Positions 35,735 to 48,567 are shown, counted from the stretch's first letter. The stretch is DNA of 64,000 nt from Coffea arabica (GCF_036785885.1 NC_092312.1:23144001-23208000), one strand, 5' to 3'. Notes: generated by a model not told the origin, from the sequence alone. A program made the numbers and translations.

Positions 35735-35996
35735 GTGGAGGCCAATTGTGTATTTGTCCGCTTCAGCAACGGGTGCTTGGAGAAGGGTCTCCCCAGGATT
35801 CGAACCCTAGTCCTTTGGAATAAGGGTCTTGGGGTTGAAGTCCTTTGGGATGAGGGAGGGACTTGGGCTAGTAGCTCAAGTGGTACCAGGACTTCAACTC
35901 CAAGACCCTTATCCCAAAGGACCAGAGTTCGAATCCTGGGGAGGCCCTCTCCAAGCACCCGTTGCTGAGATGGACAAATACACAATTGGCCTCCAC
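35735..35996. mobile_element. Inverted pair of tRNA-derived SINE copies (foldback)
   Basis: Left arm 35735-35844 and right arm 35888-35996 are reverse complements over about 110 bases with roughly ten differences, separated by 43 bases. The plus-oriented copy has an A-box TAGCTCAAGTGG at 35872-35883 and a B-box GTTCGAATCC at 35927-35936, the two internal promoter elements for RNA polymerase III. The minus-oriented left copy keeps the B-box (35796-35805) but lacks the A-box. Transcribed through, the pair would fold into a hairpin of about 110 bp. Confidence 0.7.
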
Positions 35997-37329
35997 AGAT
36001 GTCGTATGCAGTAGCATTCTGCCAAGAATAATTGGACGGCTCACAGTCATCCAGTTATAATTAATTTTCCTCGACTTTTTCTGCTGCTCTCTGTCATTCG
36101 GTTCTCATCTTGGTGAGCATTTGTAGTTTTTCAGTAACTTCACTCATTAAAGGAAATAGCAAACGTCTTGTGGCGTTATATGTTGCAGCAGAGGAGCTTA
36201 TTCCATTGTGGTGACAGGATGCGCCTCCTCTCATAGAAGAAATTTGAAGTCTTTCATAAAAATAGCCTTGAGGAACTCGACAAGTTGAAGCCATTAATTC
36301 TTCATGAAACAATTCTGTCCACATTCATTCTTCAAGCGCTTATAACTGTCGATATTACTTTACATGCTTCATGCAAATGCTAATAGCTTGCATGCAACAC
36401 TGTTAAGATATTTGTTGTTAGGCTACACAAGAAGGTTAATCAAATGGAACATGCAAGTGTTCAAATTTGTTTAATTATTTTAACGAGTTCAAAATTTTAT
36501 TCAAACTTAATTTGTTTATTTGTCGAATTGAAATTATACGAGATTTCTATCGAATTTGGATATTATTGAACATCAAAATACTGTTCAAATTTAACTTAAA
36601 TAATTAGCAAGTAGTTTGGTTCGTTCGTTCGTTCTAATTTGTTGCGAAACGTGGATCATTTTCCTGTTCACTAGTTTTTTGGTGTAGGCAAGAATTGCCG
36701 CTTTTATTTTCTTCTGCTGTAGCTCCTGTAGACTTTATTCAAGTTCGGCCCAAATTATTGACTGCATGATTGATATTTCAATCCAAGCCCAAAATGGGAA
36801 GGTGGAGAGCTCCCTCGAAAGCCCAGCCAGTAGAATTGATGGGGTACTTTTTCATTTGAGCACAAAGGTGCAGTTGATTGGTCCAGAAACCTATCATGGA
36901 ATTTCCGATAAGCTAAACTTCCAAAAGGTGTTCGGCATAGATTCCCATGCCAAACCTTTCTTTTTTTCTAAATTTTAATAATTATCAGCCAACGATTTTG
37001 TAATCTAGAAAGTGAAACACCTTTTCTTTGATCTACGGTAGAAGAATCCCCTTTAAGGCTCAAGTCTCCGTTAAAGTTGCATAAGAATCGAAAGAGTCCA
37101 CGACATCCATTAATGCCCAAAATCCTCAGAAGTAGGGCCTTATAGGTCCGCTCGGTCATCGTCTTCTGCCTTGTCAGCTGAGTGTTGATACCCGGATTAA
37201 AGGCGACATCTGTTAACAGGAATTGACATGAATTTCACTATCTCTCCACCCGGCGACAATTTCTTTATTTTTAATCATCGGGGCCCATATTTCTTTTTAG
37301 GCTTCAAAAGTTGCCTAAACTAATGGTTG
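35997..37329. other. Intergenic
   Basis: No gene is supported. A 76-codon minus frame at 36094-36324 and a 70-codon plus frame at 36766-36978 have no recognised domain. A (TTCG)n-like run lies near 36620-36634. Confidence 0.35.
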
Positions 37330-37337
37330 GTTTGGGA

Positions 37338-37784
37338 CAGCCGCGGAGCTAGAAAAAAATCTCAGTGGGAGTAAAAATAATACTAAAATTTTTTATCTAT
37401 TCTTTTTTTAGTTTTTTAAGCAAAAAAATAAATAAATTCACCAACAAGTACAAATGATACGTATATTCCATAAAAAACATAGAAAAACAAACTCAAAATT
37501 ATTAATGTAATAATAATTTTATTTCAAAAACAAACTAAACTATTTACAGTTGCTCACGACGAGTTTTCGTATTTTGATAATGGTTTATAACTTTCTCATT
37601 TTGAATTTCACGAAGTATATTTTTCATAATATAAGTAACTAAATTAAATTTTGTGACCCATTCTTTCACATCTTTTCTAAAAAAAAACTCTGGGGACACA
37701 TTTAAAATTATGTCAAAATTGTACAAGTATCATAGAAATTTAAGGACAATGGGGGCTCGTGCCCCCACCTTAAATCCGCCCCTG
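37338..37784. mobile_element. hAT-type element with 8-bp duplication, inserted in a MITE end
   Basis: 447 bp running from CAGCCGCGGAGCTAG to TTAAATCCGCCCCTG, weak inverted ends of the CAG-GGCGGA type. The flanks are identical 8-mers GTTTGGGA at 37330-37337 and 37785-37792, as expected for hAT. A GGGGGCTCGTGCCCCC palindrome sits near the right end. No transposase ORF is present. The duplicated target itself is the GTTTGGGAG terminus of another MITE family. Confidence 0.82.
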
Positions 37785-37910
37785 GTTTGGGAGTTTAGGA
37801 AAGAAAAAAAGAAGAAAAGAATAGAAACCTTAAGTTAGAAAAGAAAAGAGTAGAATAGAAAGGATTTTAATTTCTTCCTGTGTTATTTGGGAGTTTTGGG
37901 GGAAAAAGGG
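37785..37910. mobile_element. Partial copy of the GTTTGGGAG MITE
   Basis: GTTTGGGAGTTTAGGAAAG followed by GAAAAG-rich sequence, and later ATTTGGGAGTTTTGGGG, echo the MITE at 18511-18890. The left part of its terminus lies on the other side of the hAT insertion (TTGGTTTGGGA, before 37338). Confidence 0.55.
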
Positions 37911-39087
37911 AATGAAGTAATTTTCCTTTGTCCGGAAGTGGACAAGAGTGAAAAGAAAAAACTGTGTTATACACAAAGGAAGGGAAATTAGATTCGATTG
38001 CAACGCGTTTTGAATCAAATGGCGATTGTTTAACAAGTGCCAAGTTGTAACCAAAATACACATGTATTACTCTTAGTCTTTTCTTACACAGATTTACGGG
38101 GTTACAATGATTCATCTAAATGGAAGATATATTGGAACGCGTCTTTATTTGTAATTGATTTTTCAGATCTTTATTTGGATTTCTGCCATTGTTACAGATT
38201 TATTGAATGAAATGATTTCTTCTATTAAAAAAAATCTTTTCTTCCACTGTCAATATAACATTTTTTTATATATATAAGTAATATTGGGTGCATGTTATAT
38301 ATATAAAAAATAAATTTTGAAAATTAAATGAATTTTATTTATCGTACATCTGCCCCTATTAATATAAAAACTTTTGCATACATGGTATAGGAAGGGATAG
38401 TCCAATTTGTTATAGCTCCTTTACGAATTTTTCTAGCTAAGGTTTTGATTTCGTGCAAAGGGAAATATAGAATTTTGTTATGAAGTGGTTTGGAGACTAG
38501 TAGCTAGCATGAATGATAAATTTGAAGTTTTTTTTTTTTTTTTAAAAAGGGATCGTTGTAGCTAGTTGTCCTTTTAAACGAATTTACAAAAGATTATGGA
38601 GTTTAGAGGATTTGAGATTGGATAGCTAATTCCTATACTAGATCAATGGAACCTTTAGCTAATTCTACTTCATAGAAGACTGGGAATCCGGTTCATTTTC
38701 TCCACTGTTCTTGTACGTGGTCAAATAGTTTGACAGATATGTGGTGGACTTGGACATCTAAATTAGGTCATTGGTATTAAAACTCATCTCTTCTTACAAA
38801 ATTCTAGTGCTTTGTGCTGGATATTCTTCCTCTGACTCAAAACTAACTACTAGAAAAGAAAACTGAGAATTTTTTAAGGAATGAATTGATGATCTCCACT
38901 TCACCACGTTAAATGTTTGGCCACCAGGTGCATTTCTCACTGTCCAAAGCAACAGAATACATATAGAATGGAAAATCCCAAGACCTCAATTGTTGGTAGT
39001 AGGTGCAAGCAAACATGAGGGGCACATCTAATTAATCTCATCAGTTTGACTGAATCTAAATACCTAATCCAGATTCAAAAGCTAATA
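37911..39087. other. Intergenic, AT-rich
   Basis: No gene is supported. A T-run lies at about 38528-38543. Confidence 0.35.
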
Positions 39088-39416
39088 CTCCCTCCGTCCC
39101 ACTTTGACAGTCCTATATTCCTTTTTCATCTGTCCCAAATTATAGTTCACTTTCCAATTGAATAATGTAGTTATATTTTAATTTTTCTAAAATACCCTTA
39201 TTCAATGTAAGTAGTTGTTACTATAAACCTACCACATTTAATGAGAGTTGATTCTTTTTTTACCATCAATTCAAGTTCCCATAAAATTGTACCATATTTA
39301 ATGTGAGGATATTTTAGGAAAGTAGCAATTTAAATTTACTTTTTCAACAAAGTTAACTACTTTTTCTTAAACTGTGTGAAAAAAGAAACATGATTATCAA
39401 AGTGGGACGGAGGGAG
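39088..39416. mobile_element. Intact Stowaway-type MITE
   Basis: 329 bp with perfect 20-bp inverted ends CTCCCTCCGTCCCACTTTGA and its complement, and TA at both flanks (39086-39087 and 39417-39418). This is the classic Tc1/mariner-derived Stowaway structure. Non-coding. The phrase TTTTTCTTAAACTGT at its right side is repeated just outside, at about 39421. Confidence 0.92.
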
Positions 39417-39418
39417 TA

Positions 39419-40802
39419 TGTTTTTCTTAAACTGTCTGCCAGTTAGATATAAATGGTTGTACTTGTACCCAAAAACTAGCCTACTTTCCCCCAAAAGCCT
39501 GGATACTCTTGGATGCTCATAAGCTGCTGTATAACCAAATATCATATTTGATTTTGTACCAAACTAGCGAAAAAGTTTTTTTTTTTTTTAATTTGGGTTT
39601 GAAATATCACGTCCTTTAATTCAGCTATGTCGATCTTTTTTATAAAAAAAAATTATTCATGAGATATTTCAAATATTACAAATGGAAAGAAAAGGGGGGG
39701 GGGGGAAGAAAAGGTTTCAGAGTTAACTAGAAACTTATCACTAATATGATCTTGTAAGCTAAATTAGGTTTTGGAATTGTAACCCGATTCATGAATTTGC
39801 GAATGTATTTGAAGAATTGTAGTACTTGGAATTCTTAATACTTTGAGGTGTCACTATTTGATGTGACTCTCCCATGAGACGTTCTATCTTTATAAGAGTG
39901 TCGGCACTCGATTGATTAGCTAATATGCATGAATAGAGAGAATGTGAAGAAATGTTTACTAAGAGCGTTCAATTCAAGTATTTAGGCCAGAAATTAAAAG
40001 TTTTGAGTTTTAATCCAAGAATCCACGAAGTGCTTTGTTTAATTCATCAGACTCGATTAGTACGACAAGATCTGTAGCCAATTAATTATTATGTAATCCC
40101 CCTAATTTTGGTTTATAACACCCTATAGGAAGAATATATTTCTGGTGAGATCTCATGATATATATATATATATATATATATGGGGATTAGATGTGCCCAA
40201 TTGTTTGGTTTCTTCAAGGAAAAGTAGTGATGTGATGCCTATTGTTAAATCTTTTTGGAAAGTTGATGCAAACTGTTGATGCAAAAGAAGTACTAGAAAA
40301 ATAGGCTGCTTTAAAGTTAGTTTGGTAAAACTAAAAGTGGATATAACGGTCATGCTGGATTTTTTACGATTGAAACTACACAATATATTATCGCTATGTA
40401 TTACATAGTCTTTTTTGTCGGACTAAGTATTAATAGATAAAAAAAAAAAGATTTAGAATCATAACGGTTTAAGGAAAAAAGTAATATCGTGCGGGGTTAA
40501 CACTTAATACCTATTTTCTTATACGCTAAAAAATCTTAATATTTGTCTAAGATAAATCTTAGGCCGCGTTCGGAGTGTCGGCCAGCAGTGGATTGAGGTG
40601 GGGGAGGAAGAAAAAGAAAGAAAAAAATTGTGTGTATTTTTAAAATTTGGAGTGTGTATATTAAAAATTCTGGAGTGTTTTTAGAAGGTTATTGTAAACA
40701 CAATTATATTTGGAAAAAAAAAAAAACTTACCTATCAAAAACATGGCAAAAAACTTGGGCGCCAAACAAGACCTTGTACTTAAAGAAAAGTAAGATTTAG
40801 AC
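39419..40802. other. Intergenic
   Basis: A G-run (about 13 G) at about 39692-39705 and a (TA)n run at about 40158-40180. At 40562-40730, text beginning GCCGCGTTCGGAGTG and ending CGCCAAACAAGACC suggests another decayed TIR element. No gene is supported. Confidence 0.35.
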
Positions 40803-41060
40803 CTTGTTTGATAATCCAATTTAATATTTAAACTTAATTGATTCATATATTAATTGTTTAAACGTTTGATAAGTGATAACCAAAAATTGAATATCTGAAT
40901 TCATAGATGACACTAAATTTTCTCTAAATAAGCATTAAGTTATTTATTTATCATTTAATGTGATATACACTCAAATATATTAGATTTAGTACTTAATAAT
41001 TCAATAATTTAATAGAATCAGATTTTAGATTTTAAATTTCAATTTATCAAACGTACCCTT
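40803..41060. mobile_element. MITE with TTTGATAA / TTATCAAA ends, copy 1
   Basis: About 258 bp from CCTTGTTTGATAATCC to TTTATCAAACGTACCCTTA. The interior words TTATCATTTAATGTGATA and TTAGTACTTAATAATTCAATAA recur, on the opposite strand, in the copy at 44649-44925. Non-coding. Confidence 0.6.
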
Positions 41061-42382
41061 AAAGTTAAAATGGCACAAGTTGTTCGCCTCTTGTACTTGA
41101 AACTCTTAAGGAATATTTTTAACACATTAGTAAAATCTCTGATGAACAACTCCAAGACACATTACATGCATTGGCAATTTTTTTTTTCACCTGTGATTTA
41201 TACCGTGTAACAGTCTACAAAAGCCTACATGAAAATACAATAATGCTTTTCTGACCCTTTGTGGTTGTGGATTCAAAGCATTCGATGTGTTTTCACAAGG
41301 ACTTTCCTGTTAATTATTTCAGTCTATATGCAAAATGCCTTACCAAGCGGGCCTGCCATTGCAAGGTGCTCTGCACTTGTTTACTAAGTGAAATATTATT
41401 TTGGATATGAGATAACAATTATATTTCTCAAAAATAATTATTAATTCTATCGTACAGTTGTCCTGTATTAATATTAAAAGTAAGACCAAATAAATAGGAT
41501 CAAACTGTTTTGCCCCTAAAAAAAATGATCATTTGTTGGTCAAGTGATGAATTCAAGATAAAAAAAAATGGTCAAAAATTTAGGTTGAAATCAAATTTTA
41601 TTAACTTGATTTTGTAAGAGACGTAAAATTATTATACATATATGATGTTGATTTATTTCTCGAATTATTTTGAAACTTTGTCCCTTTTCAATTGTAAACG
41701 TTTCTATATAGGTAAATATACACAATAAAAGATGTTTGCCTATTTTGATAAACAAAACCATGAACAAAAAATTTCAAAGGCTGGAGGACCTATTGATCAG
41801 TACCCGACAATACCATACCAAAATTGAAGATAGTATATGGGAACAGTGAATAGGAGGGGAAGAAAAGGGGATTTTGGTTTTTCCATTTTCATCCCCTTTT
41901 AGTTTTTATTAAATGTGGTATGCTGGTGGGGGCCAAAGTGTTAGTCAGCTGCAGAGGCCCTTGATTTCAACGCAATGATATTGACACTTTTAAGAGCCTC
42001 CAAGAACCTTGTAGCTTTCGCCACAGATACTGCCGTCTTCCTTCACAGTTGCCAATATGCCACGGGTGCCGGACTCCCAATTCGCTATACAATTTATAAT
42101 TTTTAAAATAAAAAGTTAGTATTTCAATACTTTGAGATAGGGAAAAGAAATAAAATTGGCCAAATTAATGAATTATGGCTCTTCATTTGAAGAACCTTTA
42201 GACTAGATAGCGCTTACCATAGAAGTTGATCGTTTATAACGTAGTGTGCTACTTAACAATGCATTAGATGCTCTAGAAAGCACAAGTTGACGTTTTGAAA
42301 CCCCCCTATTCCCTGGGGGGAAAATAAATTAAGGATCTGGAATGCTGGCATTCATCTTCTTTCTCTTTTTTGATGGGAAAAT
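41061..42382. other. Intergenic
   Basis: No gene is supported. A balanced-composition patch at 41925-42090 has no recognisable ORF. Confidence 0.35.
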
Positions 42383-42553
42383 GTGTTTGGATAGGAGATT
42401 ATTTGAAATATTATTTGGAATAATTACTGTAACACTTTTTGTGATGTGTGTATGTGAGATAGAAAAGTAATTGAAAAGATAAAAAGATATATCGAAAATT
42501 ATATTTGTGATATAAGCAAATAAATTTTGATCATTATTTGGCTATCCAAACAC
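42383..42553. mobile_element. MITE with GTGTTTGGATAG ends
   Basis: 171 bp with perfect 12-bp inverted ends GTGTTTGGATAG and CTATCCAAACAC. It shares interior text with the copy at 3523-3697. Non-coding. Confidence 0.75.
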
Positions 42554-44343
42554 GCTCGGTACCAGTACTATCTTACTTAATAATGGCACTCTTTTTGAGC
42601 CGTTGACCACATAAATGAGATAAAAGAAAACTATTCGCCCGACTTTTAAACTACTTCCTTAGCACTCTTTTGATCTCTCAATAATGTATTATTGCAAATA
42701 AGCCATGAACAAAAAAGTATTACATTTAAGGATTTTGATCAAATTGGCGGAAGGGTTGAAAGTATACAAATTCAACTGTTCGGCATCTATTCTGCGCTTT
42801 AATTTAAATTAGTGGTCAAAACTTGATAATAAAAATAGTTTAAAGAAAACCTATACACTTTACTATTAAGAAATTATTGTATTTGATCAATTTTACATCT
42901 CGTTCTGTTAGCACTAACGGCTAAATTTGATGAAAATATATTATTGAGGGACCAAAAGAGAGCAATTAATGGAAATAGTTTTAGGGCCGGACGGATAGTT
43001 TCCTTATCATAAGATAAAGGTACTATTGTTATCTTCCATAGAATTTACAATTACAATTTTTTATTATAAACTTGTAATTAAAATAAATAATAGGGACATG
43101 TTCATCCTTTTTATGCGAGTTAAAAAAAAAAAAGTGAAAAATAAAACCATTAATAACTAAGGAAGCACGATTAACATTTCACTTCCTGACGAGCACTAAA
43201 TGAGTAATCCTCAAATTTGATTTGACTAGCAGCATATTACTCCATAGTTGCATATGGTCGTCGTCTAGCTAGCTGCATTACGTGATAGTTATATATAGTA
43301 CCCCATGCATATTGGACACAAAATGCTATGCACATACATGAAAGTCGTAAAACACACAGACTTTCATTTTTCTTGATGCTTTATTATGCAGTGTACATTT
43401 GGGGAAAGGGATGTATCGGACCTTCTCTCTTTCTCCATAAAGAAAGCCCCCTTTAACAGGGCACGTAGGAATTAATACTTCATATTCATGCAGATGCATG
43501 TTGCAGTGGGAAGAGTTTCCTCGTAAGCAAAGCAAACCCCAGCCCTGTTATGATCATGAAGCATTAAATTGATAGGAGTAGAATTTAGTGAGTTTGGAGA
43601 GCGAGCCATGCGCGTAGGCCATGACAGTTATGAGCATAAAGGTGTGTTCCTCAATGCTCATCATTCATGTAACCACAAGCAAAGTACAAAATCGATGTTT
43701 GTTGAATGGGGTGGTCAAGACTTAAATGAACTCTTACCATCATGCCATGGTCCACGTTTGCCAACATCCCATGTGTTGCCTATCTTTTCCAAGAGGGGTT
43801 TGATGTCGTGGCGATTGACTGATGCCTGCTTATTTATGCTTTCTGATGCAGTTCATCTCGAGAGAGCAATGCATTATTTAGGTTTCAGTCGCTATTTTCA
43901 CTCGATCTGACGGCAAAGCTAGGACGTTCTAATGTTGAAATTCAGGTTCGATACATGTCATTTCATTTCATGGTTGTAACCGGCTCACTTTCCCCCTATT
44001 AATTATTGCCTTTAGTCTCTAACCAAGCTTCTTGATCTCTTACAATAATACTAAAGTAATAGTAATATGTTTTGGAGAATGGTGATCAGTGGCTAATGAT
44101 TCAGCGGAGAGGATAATCTATTATTTTGGCTTGGACCTTGGTGTCATGCACCTAGATTTTTTCGTTTTGTTTTTTTTTTTCCATGCTTTCATGCACCTAG
44201 ATTTGGTTTCCGAGAACATCTAGATTCAAAACATAGACCAATAATGCAACCTATGTTGGTGACCTTCGCGATCACATTGCTTTCGCTCGCTACTTGTGGT
44301 CTTACCATTACCATTGGGGGATAACTTTATATTATTACAAGAA
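42554..44343. other. Intergenic
   Basis: A 113-codon plus frame at 43569-43910 is the longest open frame here but has no recognised domain and no splice partners. A short direct repeat CATGCACCTAGATTT flanks a T-run at about 44146-44203. No gene is supported. Confidence 0.35.
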
Positions 44344-44514
44344 AACTCCGTCCGTTTTATTGAAAGTATAATACTTTTCATCTTGATATGTTTTAAAATG
44401 TTGTCGCCTTATCAAAGTCAATATTACTTGATCTTTTTTTTTAATATTATCTCTACCTTTATGTATTTTTTATGATAAAATCAAATTTTTGAGGATAATT
44501 TTGAATGGAGGGAG
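44344..44514. mobile_element. Diverged Stowaway-like MITE
   Basis: About 170 bp from ACTCCGTCCGTTTTATTGAAAG to TTTTGAATGGAGGGAGT. The ends follow the CTCCCTCCGT pattern with changes. Non-coding. Confidence 0.5.
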
Positions 44515-44648
44515 TGTTATTTACGAAGACCACGTAGATTTTCCATCATAATACAAGATATGATAAAAACAGGGCTTGTGCTTAATACGAATTGACACAA
44601 GCCACACTATACCCTTAATATTGTGATAATCCAAGCACAAAACTAAGG

Positions 44649-44925
44649 ATGCGTTTGATAAAACTGAAATCTGAAATTTGAATCTATTAAATTATTGAAT
44701 TGTTAAGTACTAAATTTGATACATTAAATTATATCACATTAAGTGATAAATAAATAGTTTATCACTTATTTTTTTAGAGCAAATTTTGCCTAGAAAATTG
44801 AGTATCGTTTAATTAATTCAAATGTTCAATTTTCAGTTATCAAACGTATCTGAGCATATTAAAACCTAAATTTATTAAGTTTAAGTGCTAAATGAAATTA
44901 TCAAATAGTCCTCAGTTAGTGAATT
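44649..44925. mobile_element. MITE with TTTGATAA / TTATCAAA ends, copy 2
   Basis: GATGCGTTTGATAAAACTG at the left and AAATTATCAAATAGTCC at the right. An inner TTATCAAACGTATC at about 44838 suggests that two copies or a rearranged copy are fused. It shares interior words with copy 1. Confidence 0.55.
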
Positions 44926-45687
44926 GAAAGGTGTATTCCTCGGGCTTGCGCTAGCAGATAGGATGAAATCATTGAAATGTGGTTCAAATTTTGATTTCTT
45001 TTTTTTTTTTCCCCTTTAAACTGAGCAATGTCCGATTCTTGTTGATTATAAATCTCATACTTTTGTAATATTGGTTATTGTCTATTTGTGCATTTGCCTA
45101 AGTTAAGACTCGACTAATTCACCCCAAGTTTGGTTAATATAATTTGAGGAATCTCGAATTTGACAAAGGAAGGAGGGTATGATAGGCTTGCTTTTCCACA
45201 TTATCGATGATGAAAAAAAAAGGTAGTTGAAATCTGAAACAAGAACTAGAATTAACCAATTCAAGATTATTTATTTTTTGAACTTTTCCTTAATGATGTC
45301 TAATAAAACAGATAAATGATATAAAAACTATTTTTTGGCCCAGTAAAATGGGAAATGGGCAATTAGTGCAGCTCTTGCTAAAATTCCTGCTGAGGTGTAC
45401 TTGAACTACAGTCCTCGTTACTATACCATTGCTTTGTGCGTGCTATTTCGGGCACAAGGAGAAAACTTCATTGGACGAGTCTTTGTCAACTAAATTACCA
45501 TCTCAGTAACATTATCATACGTGTCCATTGGTACGCCTGCATAGGGGAAAAGTACAACTCGCACATTTTGTGGACTATAAATTTCATGGTACGCGCACAC
45601 TCAAATTCTTACAAATTCGATTTTATTACTATGTCTATTTGTTTCAAGATCACTCTTTCATGACTATATAGAAAACGAGCTAAAGTA
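44926..45687. other. Intergenic
   Basis: No gene is supported. A 75-codon plus frame at 45436-45663 has no recognised family. Confidence 0.35.
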
Positions 45688-46273
45688 AGGCTCTGTTTGA
45701 TTTTTCATTTTTTGACAAATAAGTTTTTCATATACAATGTTACAGTAATATATAAACAAAAATAACTCAAAAAATACCACATTCATACAATATATCAATA
45801 ATAACTCTAAATATACAAAAAAAAAATTTAAAAATGAAATCTACATCATCTTCTTCTTTTACCCACCACCGCCACCCTTATCCACCACCCCCACCATCCC
45901 ATCCTTCCTCTCTTTCCTCCTCTCCTCCTCCCTTGGCCTTCCCCCCTCCCCTTTCGCGCCACAGCCCACCTTTTTCCTTCCTCCCCAATTGGTCTTGACC
46001 AGATCGGAGAGGGGAGGGGCAGGGTGTGGCGAGAAAGGGGAGGAGGAGAAGAAAAAGGGAGGGAAGAGGAAAGAAAGAGAGGATGGTGATGGTGGTGGAT
46101 AGTAGCGGTGGGTGGTAGTGTTAGTTTTTAAAAAAATATTTTAAAAATTTTTAAAGTTTAAAAATGCCTTAAAATATATCCTAAAAATATCAACATTAAA
46201 AATTTTTCACATATATTATTATAATAAAATATTTCAAAAACACCTCTAAAAATGACTAATCCAAATAGAGTCA
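45688..46273. mobile_element. Foldback element with polypyrimidine and polypurine arms
   Basis: About 586 bp that is close to palindromic from end to end. The ends are GGCTCTGTTTGATTTTTCAT and, inverted, GACTCTATTTGGATTAGTCAT. The left arm at about 45845-45990 is C/T-rich and the right arm at about 46003-46120 is G/A-rich, and they can pair. The centre is near GGTCTTGACC (45991-46000). No transposase. Confidence 0.75.
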
Positions 46274-47341
46274 TATAAAAAATTTATAGGATTAGGAGTT
46301 TTTACGCATTTTAATAAAATTTATGGGACGTAGCTAGAATATACTCAAAGATATAAGATAAAAGGACTAGAGGAATGAGCATGTGAGAAGCCACCCAAGG
46401 AAAGCTACTTTTTTAAGTTCCTCCCGCTTTTGAGCTCTTTTTCCTTATGGTAGTTTGGCTTTGGCACACGCTTTATACTTTTCGGGCCAACGGATCAGAT
46501 CCACTCACTAGCTCCTCGTCCTCGAGTCTTAGCAAATTAACAACTAGTTAACTACTAATTACTAGTATATTATTAATATTGCTAAAAGGTACTGAATATT
46601 AATATATATATATAAGTCGCATTTTGTTTGATAAACCATTTTGAACTAACAGTTCTTCCCCTTCAAATAAAGAATGAAAATGAAAGACAAATATTATGCT
46701 CCTTTTTGTCAATTTAAGAGCCAAAGTTACTACGTCATCTTGGTGCATGTAAAATGCAAATTGTGAATATCTAGAGTTGATCAATAAAAAATTACCAATA
46801 AGAAAAATTGATTGTTGATAATAATATATATTTTGTTACATTTTTCAAATGGATACAAATTGAAAGCTATTTTCGCAATGTCACAACTTGATATTCAATG
46901 GCTAAAGTTTTCCTTAAATATTGCATTTCAAGAAATCAAATTATTAGATGTGCATTTTATCAGCAAAGCAATTTTAAACTTAATTGAAAAGTTTTTTAAA
47001 TACTGCATATTGAGATGTTCTGAGGGACACGTTCTTTTTTCTTTTCATATGAATATATTTTTCTGTAATTTTAAACCTTGTAACTATGATTCTAATACTT
47101 CTTAAGTATGAACACATCCTTAACCACACAAACACTAACAAGTGATAAAAATTCGAACATAATTTTCATACAATAACTAATAACATAAGGTTCCTTCTAA
47201 ATTTGATTTCAAACCGTAAGTAGGAGATAAGAGATGGGCCACTATTTAGTTGTTTCTAAAATTTTGAATTTTCTTTGCTAAAATTAATGAAGGTAGAAAA
47301 TAATGTTAGATTTTTATACTATACTTGCCCTTCTAAATTGG

Positions 47342-47388
<47 letters not shown>

Positions 47389-48362
47389 AACCCTTCTATT
47401 TTGTGTGCTCAAAGGGTACAGGGTACAAGAAAAACATAACTCAAACATAAAGATATACAAATAATAGTTAAAACAAACAAATCTCGACCTTTTTCTTTTT
47501 CAAAATATAATTCGATAATTGTTTATGATTTGATTTGTCACAAAAAGTTATAGGATCTGTCAAACGGGTGCTCATTAAGATATGTCTCAGGTATCATATT
47601 TTTTTTGAAACATAATATTAATGGTTTGTCTAACAAGTACCCAATTAAAATATATTTCAGATGTTATATTTTTAGAAATATAAAATTAATTAAGATAAAT
47701 AAATAAATACAAGGGAGATGAGGTAAGATTAAATAGGGTAAGTATATAAATACAAGAGAGAATAATAATTATTAGTATGTATATGTGTGTGGTAAATTAG
47801 GTTAATACTAGATATATTAATGAGTGCTCTAAGGATACGAGTTAAAAAAACTCAATATATAAATACAAAAAAAAAGGTAATAATTATTAATATGTGTACA
47901 TAAATGATAGATTATGTGAACTTTAGATTTTTGTTAATGTGTTGGGCACACGTTAAAAAGAATCCAAAGTTAAAAACTACTATATAGTTGTTTATTCTAT
48001 TATTCACAGAAAGCAGTTTATTGTATTAAAAAGTGATTAGACTTGAAATCAAATTGATTGATTAATTAATTAATTAAAATCCATTTGATTAACCCTAAAA
48101 ATAACGGTCCCATGATCATCTCCCAAAATTCTCAATATTAGCTCGCATAAAATAATAAACTACACCCCTCCCTGTCCCACGCCCTGGGCCCCCCCACCCC
48201 TCACTCTCCCTTTCTTAACCAACAGTTACACACTATCGCCATTCCCTCTCTCTATCTCTCACACACTCACGCACCAAAACTACTACCCACTCACCACGCA
48301 GAATAGTTAACATCAACCTTCCTCAACGCACGCAGCTATACTCCCACACCAATCTGTGTGTG

Positions 48363-48398
<36 letters not shown>

Positions 48399-48499
48399 CT
48401 CGCCAGCCTATGCATACAAAGTAATTTTTCTATAAATATAGACATCACTGTTACGAACAAGCACACACCTGCGCACGCCTTCGCGCACAAAGAAACAGA
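46274..48499. other. Intergenic and ELMO gene promoter
   Basis: AT-rich, with a (TA)n array at about 47346-47386. 48170-48330 is C-rich with CT and CA microsatellites, and 48368-48396 is another TA run. The last several hundred bases should be the promoter and leader of the ELMO gene. No other gene is supported. Confidence 0.45.
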
Positions 48500-48518
48500 T
48501 AGAAAGAGATAGATAAGA

Positions 48519-48538
48519 AAGAGAGAGAGAGAGAGGAG
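48519..48538 (+). repeat. (GA)n tract in the ELMO gene leader
   Basis: About ten GA units, some 315-330 bases upstream of the start codon, in the 5' UTR or core promoter. Confidence 0.7.
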
Positions 48539-48567
48539 AGTGGAGGAAATTCTGCGCATTTGCTTTA

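Noticed and set aside
35866..35945. A possible tRNA gene, because of A-box and B-box motifs.
   Set aside because: No acceptor or anticodon stem can be drawn, the box spacing is too long, and the sequence is one arm of an inverted SINE pair.
43569..43910. A 113-codon plus-strand open frame.
   Set aside because: No recognisable domain, no splice partners, and composition like the surrounding intergenic DNA. Chance is the simplest explanation.
47346..47386. A long TA array considered as a possible regulatory or replication element.
   Set aside because: TA microsatellites occur many times in this window and are common in plant intergenic DNA. No other signal is nearby.
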